DNA of 64,000 nt from Eonycteris spelaea (GCA_003508835.1 PUFA01000072.1:1798001-1862000), one strand, 5' to 3'; positions 59,401 to 63,629 are shown, counted from the stretch's first letter. Numbers and translations: made by a program. The notes: a model not told the origin generated them from the letters alone.

Positions 59401-59610
59401 CGAGCGCTGCACAAAAGTCTTCAAAGCGAAAAGGAGACAACCTTAAAACAGTGCCAAAGTTCCTCAGTACCTCATAAATGGCAATAACATTCATTATATG
59501 CTCATTGGGCACCATTAAATCCTCAGAGGACTTGGGAAATTCAAGGGGCGGGATGTCTTTTTCTTCCAATATTGGAGAACGAGGCCGATGCACTCTTGGT
59601 TTCCGCCTAC
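306..59610 (-). CDS. BPTF: BPTF, NURF chromatin-remodelling subunit (partial, exons 2-21)
   Basis: This is the large regulatory subunit of the nuclear NURF complex, which slides nucleosomes with the ISWI-family ATPase SMARCA1. The family reads H3K4me3 and acetylated histones through its C-terminal PHD finger and bromodomain, which lie outside this window. Identification rests on near-continuous match to remembered human BPTF through 20 exons in the right order, all with GT-AG junctions and compatible phases. Exons are 58789-59610, 50553-50776, 44756-44959, 44022-44210, 34777-34965, 30289-30476, 28628-28983, 28027-28158, 19498-19627, 18469-18607, 15399-15578, 12014-14312, 7651-7775, 6977-7105, 4835-4985, 4386-4509, 2183-2429, 1666-1827, 1299-1450 and 306-414. 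The start codon and promoter are off the right edge. The frame as given breaks four times by single missing bases (59069-59071, 12835/12836, 12508/12509, 12480/12481). Introns are retained, so this is the native locus and not a processed copy. Confidence 0.97.
415..1298 (-). other. BPTF intron 20
   Basis: AT-rich unique-looking intron. Nothing recognisable apart from the splice sites at both ends. Confidence 0.7.
1299..1450 (-). CDS. BPTF: BPTF exon 20
   Basis: The exon encodes VVQVQQKVLGIIPSSTGTSQ, then QTFTSFQPRTATVTIRPNTS and ASGGTTSTSQ. The acceptor is TTTTAAG and the donor is TCACAA|gtaaga. The residues match human with SASGGTTSTSQ in place of SGSGGTTSNSQ. This begins the long Q/T/V-rich region of BPTF. 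Confidence 0.95.
1666..1827 (-). CDS. BPTF: BPTF exon 19, cassette-like
   Basis: The exon encodes ATSTAATSATTIASTGQTFQ, then ITGNPVTMAGKVITKLPLPA and NSKIVAVNVPATQGG. The acceptor is CCATTAG and the donor is GGAG|gtaagg. It is exactly 54 codons and phase 1 at both ends. Skipping it joins QSNSG to VVQVQQK, which is the human form I recall without this segment, so it looks like an alternative cassette exon. Confidence 0.93.
1828..2182 (-). other. BPTF intron 18
   Basis: Short intron between exons 18 and 19. It contains a run of 13 A near 1931 and nothing else that I recognise. Confidence 0.7.
2183..2429 (-). CDS. BPTF: BPTF exon 18
   Basis: The exon encodes KRLEQQKPTVISASTTSPTN, then a Thr/Ser-rich linker, KVMVAPLSGSVTTGTKMVLT, TKVGSPATVTFQQNKNFHQT and FATWVKQGQSNS. 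The acceptor is TTTCTAG and the donor is TCAG|gtacac. The FHQTFATWVKQGQ motif is conserved with human. Length is 247 bp. Confidence 0.95.
2430..4385 (-). other. BPTF intron 17
   Basis: About 2 kb. It holds an ancient MIR copy at about 3150-3312. The remainder is AT-rich and unassigned. Confidence 0.7.
3150..3312 (-). mobile_element. MIR SINE fragment
   Basis: The plus strand reads as the reverse complement of MIR: a 'cttatttaacgctcc' segment, then 'tgaggaaactgagactcaga', then 'ggcccaaggccacagagcaa'. Divergence is high, as expected for this ancient family. Confidence 0.8.
4386..4509 (-). CDS. BPTF: BPTF exon 17 with optional internal donor
   Basis: The exon encodes VEKEKAQAVEQQAKVSEQKK then AEDFKAQMEAHLKQQRLAAQ Q, a continuous charged and Gln-rich helix. 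The acceptor is CCTGCAG and the main donor is CAGCAG|gtgggg. A second donor-like site AAG|gttagt lies inside at 4467/4466. Using it removes 81 bases (27 codons) in frame and joins QQAK directly to KRLEQQKP. That is the shorter form I remember for human BPTF. Regulation of the choice cannot be seen here. Confidence 0.95.
4510..4834 (-). other. BPTF intron 16
   Basis: Short AT-rich intron with no recognisable content. Confidence 0.7.
4835..4985 (-). CDS. BPTF: BPTF exon 16
   Basis: The exon encodes ETPTPQRKGLRSSALRPKRP, then ETPKQTGPVIIETWVAEEEL and ELWEIRAFAE. The acceptor is TCCAAAG, with a short polypyrimidine tract, and the donor is GAGAG|gtaagg. Length is 151 bp. It is identical to human as far as I recall and leads into a coiled-coil-like helix that continues in exon 17. 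Confidence 0.95.
5072..5279 (+). mobile_element. hAT-Charlie-type nonautonomous DNA transposon
   Basis: The element starts cagggattggcaaact and ends agtttcctggccactg, imperfect terminal inverted repeats of about 16 bp. Inside is the familiar 'gggccagatggtctctgtt' and 'ggctgtgttccaatcaaact' text of the MER20-like Charlie family. I am sure of the class, less so of the subfamily. Confidence 0.75.
6355..6470 (-). mobile_element. L2 3' end fragment
   Basis: The text runs from a degenerate 'attaagcacttatttgtcag' through 'aggtgctgggactacaac' to 'cttggagctgatggtctgg', which is the reverse complement of the L2 3' terminus, strongly diverged. Confidence 0.7.
6977..7105 (-). CDS. BPTF: BPTF exon 15
   Basis: The exon encodes ETSETEITTTEIIKRRDVGP, then YGIRSEYCIRKIICPIGVPE and APK. 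The acceptor is CCATAG and the donor is AAAAG|gtaaga. The cysteine-containing EYCIRKIICPIG block matches human exactly, and the residue before the final PK is Ala instead of Thr. Confidence 0.96.
7106..7650 (-). other. BPTF intron 14
   Basis: About 0.5 kb, AT-rich, no recognisable repeat or gene. Confidence 0.7.
7651..7775 (-). CDS. BPTF: BPTF exon 14
   Basis: The exon encodes YRLQTVKSLAGVSLMLRLLW, then ASLRWDDMAAKAPSGGGTTR and T. The acceptor is TTTCAG and the donor is GACAG|gtgaga. The amphipathic first half and WDDM motif are practically identical to human. It is 125 bp and in frame with both neighbours. Confidence 0.96.
9178..9300 (-). mobile_element. L2 3' end fragment
   Basis: The stretch 'ttcatttattcattcaaaa', then 'tgagtgccttctatgtgtca' and 'ggagctggaaacacagat' is the reversed L2 3' terminus with its tandem tail. 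Confidence 0.75.
11100..11190 (+). mobile_element. MIR SINE fragment
   Basis: The text 'acatagcagataaagtactg' and 'ctggtccctctgtggcc' follows the 5' half of MIR on the plus strand, with high divergence. Confidence 0.55.
12014..14312 (-). CDS. BPTF: BPTF exon 13: large disordered region (three frameshifts as given)
   Basis: This is the giant exon of the gene. It runs from DVKEVLDSDNDKSFKEEPME to VPYFNYNAKPALDIWPYPSP and RPTFGITWR. Its first ~1.8 kb is Ser/Glu/Asp/Asn/Lys-rich and diverges clearly from human. The segment from about 12480 down is Thr/Val-rich (STVTTTTTTVTKLSTPS), then strongly conserved (VKLMKFSRPKKTRSGTALPS and FVLPNDDLKKLARKGGIREV). The frame is cut three times. After SSDA, at 12835/12836, the remaining frame hits TAG at 12811-12813. 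After SKTV, at 12508/12509, it hits TAG at 12500-12502. The third break is at 12480/12481, before VSSTENC. Each is one missing base relative to the human codons, and together they remove exactly three bases. The acceptor is TTCACAG and the donor is TGGAG|gtatgc. Confidence 0.95.
14690..15305 (+). mobile_element. Old L1 3' end
   Basis: It contains the L1 3' signatures 'agatccaaatgcccatcaat', 'tatggatgaacctttaaaac' and 'ccactgaattgtacacttta', in order on the plus strand (antisense to BPTF). It is truncated and diverged, matching a mammal-wide L1M-type element. Confidence 0.85.
15073..15129 (+). repeat. GGGGT pentamer repeat, G-quadruplex capable
   Basis: About six tandem gggtg units degrade into gaggtgggcggggcggggtg and a final run of six G. 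It sits in the G-rich 3' part of the L1 copy. On the BPTF transcript the strand is C-rich. Confidence 0.9.
15399..15578 (-). CDS. BPTF: BPTF exon 12
   Basis: The exon encodes KTNMDENMDESDRRKSPRS, PKKIKTEPDSEKGEVNDSD and a tail EMDISKMTEKKDQ. The acceptor is TTTTAG and the donor is CAAG|gtaagg. It is acidic with a PKKIK basic patch that could act as a nuclear localisation signal (inference). At 180 bp it is phase 1 at both ends, so skipping would keep the frame. Confidence 0.94.
16120..16420 (+). mobile_element. Old L1 3' untranslated fragment
   Basis: The stretch includes 'gttagagatacatactgaac', 'gctgaagctgaatgatggtt' and 'gttcattattctctcttcc', the order found at the 3' end of old L1 elements. 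Confidence 0.65.
17640..17720 (-). mobile_element. L2 3' end fragment
   Basis: The text 'aaatatttactgagcatctg' followed by 'ctatgtgcaagacacttcta' is a reversed L2 or MIR terminus. Confidence 0.6.
18469..18607 (-). CDS. BPTF: BPTF exon 11: VWKQKGEEYR...WSWISKTHVYRF
   Basis: The exon encodes VWKQKGEEYRVTGYGGWSWI, then SKTHVYRFVPKLPGNTNVNY and RKSVEG. Four Trp/Tyr-rich motifs and near-identity with human mark it as part of the folded core. The acceptor is CATCAG and the donor is GGAA|gtaagt. It is the last exon of the conserved core before the disordered region. Unusual retroposons sit in the intron between it and exon 10. Confidence 0.96.
18854..18868. repeat. Target-site duplication, left copy
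   Basis: aaaaaacaaaatact, identical to 19117-19131, brackets the tRNA-derived SINE. Confidence 0.9.
18869..19116 (+). mobile_element. tRNA-Val-derived SINE
   Basis: The head is a near-complete tRNA-Val(UAC): A-box region tagtggttagcacg, anticodon stem-loop tctgc-tttacat-gcaga with anticodon TAC at 18908-18910, B-box ggttcgcacc, and partial acceptor pairing gctcc/ggagc. A ~150-bp tRNA-unrelated body and a short A-rich tail follow. A perfect 15-bp direct repeat, aaaaaacaaaatact, flanks it at 18854-18868 and 19117-19131 and proves retroposition. It resembles tRNA-derived SINEs reported from fruit bats; the family name was not checked. A working tRNA gene is unlikely because the head lacks a clean acceptor stem and is fused to the body. 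Confidence 0.88.
19117..19131. repeat. Target-site duplication, right copy
   Basis: Second copy of aaaaaacaaaatact. Its last two bases overlap the first bases of the adjoining 5S-derived element. Confidence 0.9.
19130..19260 (+). mobile_element. 5S rRNA-derived SINE (short form)
   Basis: From ctacagccacgccaccctga to gtgctgtaggcat it follows mammalian 5S rRNA end to end, including the internal promoter (gaagctaagcagggtcgggc, then ggttagtacttggatgggag). An A-rich tail follows. Shared differences with the copy at 39010 (aacaagcc, cctaggaagaccagg) show a common SINE source instead of independent rRNA pseudogenes. No convincing duplication flanks this copy; an 8-bp tcaattaa is found at 18848 and 19261 but is weak. 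Confidence 0.88.
19498..19627 (-). CDS. BPTF: BPTF exon 10: lysine-rich helix and WVKYTFPVKHQ
   Basis: The exon encodes LHRMTSIEREEKEKVKKKEK, a run of Lys and Glu that reads as a long charged helix, then EEETMQQATWVKYTFPVKHQ. The acceptor is TATTAG and the donor is CAG|gtaatt. The charged helix is encoded by a pyrimidine-rich plus-strand tract around 19555-19610. Apparent read-through of the frame below 19498 is intron. Confidence 0.96.
21740..23760 (-). mobile_element. Old L1 fragment(s)
   Basis: Typical reversed L1 ORF2 text: 'gggtctatttctggagtct', 'ggttactatagctttaaaat', then 'ttagtaaagttctaatgatt', and weaker matches to about 23760. It is full of stops and probably more than one piece. 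Confidence 0.65.
24690..25490 (-). mobile_element. Old L1 3' fragment
   Basis: The order 'ccactactgtatggtagttc', 'gagtagaactgcattttcaa', 'cttgatggatgtgaaacaat', 'taagcatcttttcgtgtctt' is the classic reversed 3' end of old L1 elements. Confidence 0.8.
25855..25999 (+). repeat. Purine-rich low-complexity tract
   Basis: Almost pure A/G (gaaggaaa, ggaaggaagg, aagaaaaaaggg units) over some 140 bases. The open frame running through it is Lys/Arg-rich and is not a gene. Confidence 0.85.
26230..26520 (-). mobile_element. Old L1 ORF2 fragment
   Basis: Reversed ORF2 text such as 'ttgtcaatttctacagaaaa' and 'attgtcaaaatgctgagtct'. Short and diverged. Confidence 0.6.
28027..28158 (-). CDS. BPTF: BPTF exon 9: conserved core
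   Basis: The exon encodes ANWIKAVQMCSKPREFALAL then AILECAVKPVVMLPIWRESL and GHT. The acceptor is CCTTCAG and the donor is ACCAG|gtaagt. It is 132 bp with complementary split codons to both neighbours. The hydrophobic helices here resemble the second WHIM-type motif found in DDT-domain proteins, which is inference from family knowledge. It appears identical to human. Confidence 0.96.
28159..28627 (-). other. BPTF intron 8
   Basis: About 0.5 kb. A piece near 28302-28360 (tggaatcataaattttgatc, ggaatcctagagattaatta) resembles an ancient L2/L3-class repeat. Otherwise nothing. Confidence 0.6.
28628..28983 (-). CDS. BPTF: BPTF exon 8: conserved core
   Basis: The exon starts GTA CTG after TGGTCAG and reads VLVVNSQGEISRLSTKKEV, then YFKLGQEGKYRVYHNQYSTN, then the basic run HQHREDHDKRRHLAHKF. 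It ends LENNIPSSFLHPNWASH at donor CACAG|gtaaag. Length is 356 bp. It is nearly identical to human, so strongly constrained. No named domain was recognised; the aromatic-rich pattern suggests a folded region. Confidence 0.96.
28984..30288 (-). other. BPTF intron 7
   Basis: About 1.3 kb. It contains a 24-bp perfect TA-rich palindrome at 29020-29043 near the donor. No other element is recognised. Confidence 0.7.
30289..30476 (-). CDS. BPTF: BPTF exon 7
   Basis: The exon encodes GDFKSEKSNGEISESPGGAR then STRIITRLRNPDSKLSQLKN and a helix QQVAAAAHEANKLFKEGKE. The acceptor is ATACTAG and the donor is GAG|gtatgt. Conservation rises sharply from ITRLRNP onward, marking the start of the well-conserved core that spans exons 7 to 11. 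The human form I remember has an extra Val at the exon 6/7 junction, which the sites seen here would not produce. Confidence 0.95.
31760..31915 (+). repeat. Old interspersed repeat 3' end, family uncertain
   Basis: The motif 'tatgagccagtaaaattcac', then 'ggatttctgtcacttataat' and 'taactaatcc' also appears in altered form at 33510-33600 and 62085-62150. It recurs as an LTR or L1-like terminus that I cannot name with certainty. Confidence 0.5.
33600..34680 (+). mobile_element. Old L1 3' end
   Basis: ORF2-terminal text 'tgacccagcaattccactt' and 'cactactggtaataatgaaa' is followed by 'gtggttacctttggggaggg' and a poly-A run near 34666. It is plus strand and broken by many stops. Confidence 0.8.
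34777..34965 (-). CDS. BPTF: BPTF exon 6: Ser/Asn-rich linker
   Basis: The exon encodes EEPNKPCDSSNTSATTTSIQ through NSSSELNSSQSESAKAADD to SHTPVSVHEEI. The acceptor is TTCTAG and the donor is ATAG|gtaaga. Like exon 5 it is 189 bp and phase 1 at both ends. It is low complexity and very likely disordered. The match to human is close, with VHEEI in place of IQEEI at the end. Confidence 0.94.
35700..36430 (+). mobile_element. Old L1 3' end
   Basis: L1 text 'cattgcagcattatttataa' and 'ccatcaataggacacttatt', then 'tggttacccagagaagaaaa'. Truncated and diverged. Confidence 0.8.
37290..38970 (+). mobile_element. Nested old L1 3' ends
   Basis: A 3' untranslated L1 piece reaching 'ttgctttaaaatactgcagt' (about 38180) is interrupted by another L1 tail (38180-38450, 'aactcaaatccacatcaaca'). 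It resumes toward 'ccattatactactctaactt' and 'tttttcataataaaaaattt' at 38970. The nesting is inferred from text order. Confidence 0.6.
39010..39259 (+). mobile_element. 5S rRNA-derived SINE with extra body (long form)
   Basis: The head 39011-39129 runs gtctacggtcatgccaccct to gtgctgtaggcat and is a full-length 5S copy with the internal control region largely intact. After an A-rich bridge comes a ~70-bp unique body (from about 39148, ggattgtcagctaacaaggt, to ttgcctaaaaa) and an A/T tail. A 14-bp direct repeat aaacttacacctac flanks the whole unit (38996-39009 and 39260-39273), so head and body moved as one element. A long 5S-derived SINE form is known from fruit bats. Confidence 0.92.
39641..39674. 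repeat. GT microsatellite
   Basis: About 17 GT units interrupted by GC at three places. Confidence 0.95.
41229..41270. repeat. TA microsatellite
   Basis: Some 20 TA units with one interruption (atgta). Likely length-variable. Confidence 0.95.
41420..43240 (+). mobile_element. Old L1 ORF2 fragment
   Basis: ORF2 text in order: 'gaaaattagaaaatatttta', 'gcagcaatagcagtacatag', 'gaccagatggtttcagcaaa', 'tgatcttgacaccaaagcct', 'aagatatccccacattccta'. Many frameshifts. It is the most nearly continuous L1 coding remnant in the window. Confidence 0.8.
44022..44210 (-). CDS. BPTF: BPTF exon 5: Ser/Thr-rich acidic linker
   Basis: The exon encodes PTEVGDKGNSVSANLGDNTT through EETSPSEGRSPVGC to AEKKVASELPPDVP. 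The acceptor is CTGTAG and the donor is CCAG|gtacag. It is phase 1 at both ends and 189 bp long, so it is an in-frame optional exon in structure. It matches human with a handful of changes. No domain is visible; the SP sites suggest phosphorylation, which is inference. Confidence 0.94.
44211..44755 (-). other. BPTF intron 4
   Basis: About 0.5 kb, AT-rich, nothing recognised. Confidence 0.7.
44756..44959 (-). CDS. BPTF: BPTF exon 4: acidic linker
   Basis: The exon encodes EILESIKAKKGEIDVVKSPE followed by a Glu/Asp/Lys-rich stretch ending DDPEQGKSEG, and is predicted to be disordered. The acceptor is TTATAG and the donor is GAGG|gtaaaa. Both ends are phase 1 and the length is 204 bp, so skipping would keep the frame. 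Compared with human it carries several substitutions typical of a loosely constrained linker. Confidence 0.94.
45340..45420 (+). mobile_element. MIR SINE fragment
   Basis: 'gaattagctgtgtgaccctg' then 'ggcaagctacctaacctt' is the MIR core on the plus strand. Confidence 0.85.
45530..46010. mobile_element. Old L1-type fragment
   Basis: The text 'aagatactccaggctcacct', 'atgatctgggtgctaggtgt' and 'ctcatccaacagaactagga' is a familiar L1M-associated segment. Orientation not settled. Confidence 0.6.
47200..47380 (+). mobile_element. Old L1 3' terminus
   Basis: The end 'tttctgtatatttgaaattt' and 'ttcataaaaggaaaaaataa' is the typical L1 3' terminus. Confidence 0.7.
49440..50000 (+). mobile_element. 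Old L1 3' end
   Basis: The order 'cggatcatgagacagagagc', 'atcaatactggttcattagt', 'ctactatcttagcaact'-like text (here ctaccttagcaact) and a final 'attctaaaactcaaag' matches an old L1 3' end on the plus strand. Confidence 0.75.
50391..50440. repeat. Short minisatellite, about three 16-bp units
   Basis: Three imperfect units of caaaatgtaaaatatg, starting about 110 bp past the donor of exon 3. Confidence 0.8.
50553..50776 (-). CDS. BPTF: BPTF exon 3: conserved block after PHD1
   Basis: The exon opens after AAACAG and completes the Ile codon split with exon 2. It encodes EEDTENENEKKIWYYSTK, then VQLAELIDCLDKDYWEAELC, then an acidic and helical stretch ending NKSFLAAAN, and stops at donor G|gtgaga. 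The residues match human BPTF almost completely. The aromatic and charged pattern (IWYYS, DKDYWEAEL) resembles the WHIM-type segment that follows PHD fingers in ISWI partner proteins; that parallel is inference. The 224-bp length keeps frame between phase 2 and phase 1 junctions. Confidence 0.96.
51630..51810 (+). mobile_element. MIR SINE
   Basis: MIR order is kept: 'gggctctgtcacttatgagc', 'gtggacaagacacaacttcc', 'gatctgagtcttctgattta', then the 3' part with 'tgatcaataaaaatag'. Confidence 0.8.
53612..54416 (+). mobile_element. Ancient ERVL-MaLR remnant (MLT1-like)
   Basis: A first LTR-like segment runs from about 53620 to 54053. It is followed by the start of an internal, non-coding MaLR stretch with a 'ggcaccagga' junction and then by the 3' half of a second LTR-like segment (about 54225-54412) with a matching end. 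It is heavily diverged, has no coding capacity, and is a fossil of an endogenous retroviral-type element. Subfamily assignment is tentative. Confidence 0.75.
54455..54680 (+). mobile_element. MIR SINE, nearly full length
   Basis: All MIR parts in order: 'gtgggttagaggcacacatt', 'ctggactcaatcctggttcc', 'aattagctgtgtgatatgg', 'tacttgacctctccctg', 'aaaacatgtaaagtgcttag'. It is the best preserved MIR in the window. Confidence 0.92.
56457..56481. repeat. A15/T10 inverted homopolymer run
   Basis: Fifteen A are followed directly by ten T, a perfect inverted repeat able to fold back and prone to length errors. Confidence 0.9.
56690..58060 (+). mobile_element. HAL1/L1-type 5' fragment
   Basis: Text of the 5' part and first reading frame of old L1/HAL1 elements: 'gcaccagggtgcacacatgg', 'agagaaaattttatatccga', 'gagagaaaagataagaaaat', 'caggaagtccaacattca'-like text, and 'tacaaggaattgatgaatgg'. 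The frame is destroyed. A CA microsatellite grew inside it. Confidence 0.7.
57555..57600. repeat. CA microsatellite
   Basis: About 20 CA units with two interruptions. Confidence 0.95.
58789..59610 (-). CDS. BPTF: BPTF exon 2: DDT domain and first PHD finger
   Basis: The exon begins after a TTTACAG acceptor with the end of a Gly codon and reads RRKPRVHRPRSPILEE. It then gives the DDT domain (helices from about HIMNVIAIYEVLRNF to FIDGMTWPEVLRVYC, roughly 59230-59500), a module that supports ISWI contact and DNA binding. The PHD1 zinc finger follows at about 58920-59055, with the C4HC3 ligands visible as HCRVCHKLG, CCETCSAVYHLEC and WQCEVC. The tail IGYDRSRRKYWFLNRRLI runs into the donor ATgtaagt. 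The DDT and PHD parts are in different frames: after LMSEG there is an in-frame TGA (59066-59068), because a run of four G expected from human is three here. With one base restored the exon is 823 bp and fits both neighbours in phase. First PHD of this family is not the H3K4me3 reader. Confidence 0.96.
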
Positions 59611-60314
59611 CTGTAAAGAAAGAAATGGTGTAATTACAAATCGATATATCATTTCTACAAACGAAAGGTTTTCAAGTTTTTCCTGTTTGGACATATACCT
59701 CAAAAGATAGAAAAGCTTATTTCTATTTTTCTAATAACTGTCAAGTTAAAATAATGCTAAGTAGCAATGACTTATCTCTAATTTTTAAGTCTATAAAAAA
59801 AATCTAAATTCAAAGTTTTCCCATTATAATCCAAACTAGAAGTAAAAAACTTTTGATTATAATCAGCTCTCAATTACCTAGAGGCGTTAACTGGTTTACA
59901 GGTAACCATGGTAAAAAAAGAAAATAGCACATTTTTGAAAGACCTGACAAGAACATAAATGAGAAAAAACATTTCCATGTAAGATAACAGGCACGACAGT
60001 TCTCACACTGTGTCAGCTGCAAAACAGAAATGGCTCTCAACGACCCAAGAGGAAGTTCTCCGGTGCGGCACCCTTTTCCTCTACCATAAGTACTTCCTAA
60101 GAGCCAAACGGTGTGTTCTACTGTGAAACACAAGGTTCGCGGTGAGACAGGAAGGAAGGAAGAGAGAAGCACTATTCTAATACTGGGGATAAAAAACGGG
60201 GTGGGAGCCTCACCTAAGAAGCAGACCACAGTAGAGTTTTTAGCAGTCAGTTAAGCAAGTTTAACTGCTCCCCAACTTAACATGTGATATCTTGCAATAT
60301 ACACATATATGTAC

Positions 60315-60440
60315 ATAAATATCAATATATAGCATTTGAGAGCTTAGCTTATAACAAGCACATGTATCTCATTTAATCCTCTGAACAAGTCTATGAGCTA
60401 TTATAATAAGCCCTGCTATATAAATAAGAAAACTTATGGA
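60315..60440 (-). mobile_element. MIR SINE fragment
   Basis: 'tatctcatttaatcctctga' then 'caagtctatgagctattata' and 'aagaaaacttatggaaag' is reversed MIR. Confidence 0.75.
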
Positions 60441-62162
60441 AAGAAACAAGTTTCTCCTAACGTTTTCAGTACAGGAAATGTATTTTTAAACATCAGAAAC
60501 AATTTTAACAAGAACAATTAACATTAAATTCACTTTTGTACAATTCGGTTTTATTAACCATGTTTTATGTTGCTGGGGTTTAATCTTAACTGTCTCCTCC
60601 CTCCCATACTGCTGTGTCCTACCATCCCCAACTTGCTCTCATTATTTTCATAGGCAAACTAAAAGGATCCATGGTATCAAGTGAAGAAAGTACGCTAAAA
60701 ATATAAATAAAAGGTCAAGATCTTTTAATTTATACAAAGCACCCCAACTATTAATTCAGTGAAAGATAGATTTTCCAAATAAGAATATACCCATTACTGT
60801 CAGTAGGAAAAAGTCCAAGGGATCACTCTGAGCCAGACACTGCTGGTGAGCCTATGCAGTGAGAAAGAAGCCTCCTCTATCTCAGCAAACTTCCCCCAAG
60901 TGACACCATCTACACAGGTGCAGTTTTCACAGATTCAATTAAATCACCAAATCACCATACTTGTAAGCATCATGATGGGTAATCCTGTCCATTCCACTGT
61001 CTTCTGGAAATTACAGAACTCATCTGCGTAAGTACAAATGAGAGAAAGCAGAAAAGACGGAATCTAGAGGAATATCCTCAATCAAGAGAGTAGAAGAAAC
61101 ACAAGTCGGCAAATGACACAAAACGGCTTATAGAAGAAACAGTCCCTGTGTTCCTCTTAGCTCTTATACAAAATGCTGCAGAAGATAATTCAACTAAAGG
61201 ATTATTTTTTACAGAAGGCAAGGCCGGAGAAAAGAGGTTCTAGGATCAAAATGCAGAGGTCCTTAAATGTTAGGTTTAGGAGTTTGTAGAGTACTTTATT
61301 CTGGCAGTAATTAGGGTTGGCACAGGTTTTCTGAACAGGACAGGGACATGAGTAGAAGAATGTCTAGAAAGAATTCTCTGGCTTTAGTGTACAGAATGAC
61401 TAGTTAAGGGTAAAGAGACCAGAGGCAGCCACCTTCTGTAGTGACCCAGAAGATAAAGCCCTGGATTCAGAGTATGGCTGTGAGAACACCAACAATAGAT
61501 AACAGTGACCTTATGGAGAAAGAAATCACCTGGTATGGAAAATAACGCCACCGCCCTGAGATTTAACTCTGGTACAACCCCCTTCAAAAACTGATCCAAA
61601 CCACTCACCTACCCCATTTCCTCTGAACTCTTGTAGTCTTCTTCGAACCTTATGTTACCTTATAACTTACGTTTTCATGGCATCTACTTCATCTTCTCAG
61701 CTAAACACCCAACTCCTAAGCCAAAGAAAAATCTGGCCTATTTCTTTTATTGTAAGCATCTGCCCAGCATCATTCCCCTCGTTAGAAAAATGCCCTGCTG
61801 ATGGGGCCCCCAATCACAGTAGTCCGTCTACTGATCACTGGAGTGGAGACATGGTCCAGGGCAGATCAGCCAGTCTTTGGGATTTTGTATTCAGGTGCTA
61901 AGTAAGAAGCACTATTAGGGTCTTTCTTCCTGTGAAGGTAACTAACCCACCTTTACCTCTCTCATAAAGGAAATAAGGATGACAGAGCAGAAGTGAGAAA
62001 GAAATACTGTAACTCTTGAGTCCTGGTCAAACATGTACTTTGAATTTCCTAGTCACGCGAACCAAAAAACCATTTCCTTTTCTTAAGTAAACATGTTGGT
62101 TTTCTGTCACTTGCAAATAAAAGAGTACTGATTAAGACAGTATCTGACACTGCATACAGTAG

Positions 62163-62307
62163 GTTTTTTGTTGTTTGTTGTTGTTGTTTTTAACGCCTAT
62201 AGCACCTGGTCTAGGTGTCTCCCATCCAAGTACTGACCAGGCCCGATCCTGCTTAGCTTCCGAGATCAGACAGGATCGGACGTGTTCGGGGTGGCATTGC
62301 CATAAAC
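62163..62307 (-). mobile_element. 5S rRNA-derived SINE (short form)
   Basis: On the minus strand it begins gtttatggcaatgccacccc at 62307 and follows 5S rRNA to tgctataggc at 62195, then runs into an A-rich tail of (aac) units. An 8-bp direct repeat tacagtag sits exactly at both ends (62155-62162 and 62308-62315), so it is a retroposon. The 3' part has a small deletion in the stem region compared with the other copies. Confidence 0.9.
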
Positions 62308-62739
62308 TACAGTAGACTCTTTATGAGAAACACAGTGAATTACCACTTAAGGACTACCACTGAGAACAGTTAATGTTAAAACAAAACAAAACAAAACAGT
62401 AATCTATCTTTAAGGCAGTAGCACTAATATTGTCTAATTTAATATCTAATTTTAAATATGAGCTTTCATATATTCTGAAAGATTCTGGGTAAGCACTGTA
62501 TTATTCTCATTTTTGAACATTTCATTAAGCTTTCTATCAAGCTAAAGTCTGTTAGTTTTCTGTTGGTTTCAGAGTTAAAGAGGAAAAAAAGCAAAAAAGG
62601 TCAGATTCTATATTGCTTATCATCTAGCTGGAAACCACAAAAAAGCTATCTGAGCTATGACTTTATATGTGAATAATGAGAGCACTTTTGAAAGTTAACA
62701 TTAAATACTAATTAGTTCCTTCTTGAAGCATTAATGGTT

Positions 62740-63290
62740 CAATTTTTAGAAGGCAATTTTTAGATTTATTGGCAAAAATCTATCTGAAGGAATATCCCTT
62801 TGATCCAGCAATTCTACCTCCTGAAATTTATCCTACAGATATATACACACATGAATTAAGTACAAAAATACTTAATGCAATAGTTTATAAAAGCTGAAGT
62901 TGTGTGTTGTTTTTCTTATTAACCTAAATATACATCAATACTTAAATGAATTCTGAAACATCTACGCAATGGAAACCAATGTAGCAACTGAAAAGAACAA
63001 AGTAAAATTTATATGTGCTAAGTGAAAAATCTTTAAGATACATTAAGTGATACATCTAGCTACAAACAAGGAAGAGAATGTCACCCGAGAAAAGAAATTA
63101 GAAACAAAAAGAGGGCAATAATACAATAATATATGTGAGAAATCATATAAGAATCTCCTTAAGCAGTTGCTTCTGGGGAGGAGAACTGGGGAAGAGAAAA
63201 ACATGACGACTAATTTTTTACCTCTTTATATTTTTTAATCACATACATATATTTTTAATTATATTTTAAAAGAAAAATATTGGTCAGTTA
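62740..63290 (+). mobile_element. Old L1 3' end
   Basis: 'ccctttgatccagcaattct', then 'atctacgcaatggaaaccaa' and 'ttgcttctggggaggagaac' follow the L1 3' order on the plus strand. Confidence 0.75.
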
Positions 63291-63629
63291 TCTACATAAG
63301 CATATAAAAAGTTAATATTCAGGTTGATAAAACATGCTGTTACTAATGGCTACTGATGGTTCTGTATGAATACAAATATAAGGTCATTATGTCATATTCA
63401 AAGATTGAGGTTTACAGAATTGAGTATAGATTATAGTACATAAAGAGAAAACACAAAATTAAACCACTTAAGCCTCTCGACTGTCAATCAGTATCAGCAA
63501 GTCAAGTCATTGCAATCATTCATGTTAATGTATTTATAATATGCCATTGAGGATTTTGCTCTTTACAATTTTCAACACTGATCTAATATCTAGCAGATAA
63601 ATTATATTTATTTTTCTGTATTTAAAAAA

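Noticed and set aside
306..59610. BPTF copy as a pseudogene
   Set aside because: All introns and splice sites are retained and 18 of 20 exons are open and conserved; four one-base losses are better explained as errors.
59870..60229. 119-codon open frame on the minus strand in intron 1
   Set aside because: No recognisable domain or conserved motif; it lies in non-coding intron with no splice support.
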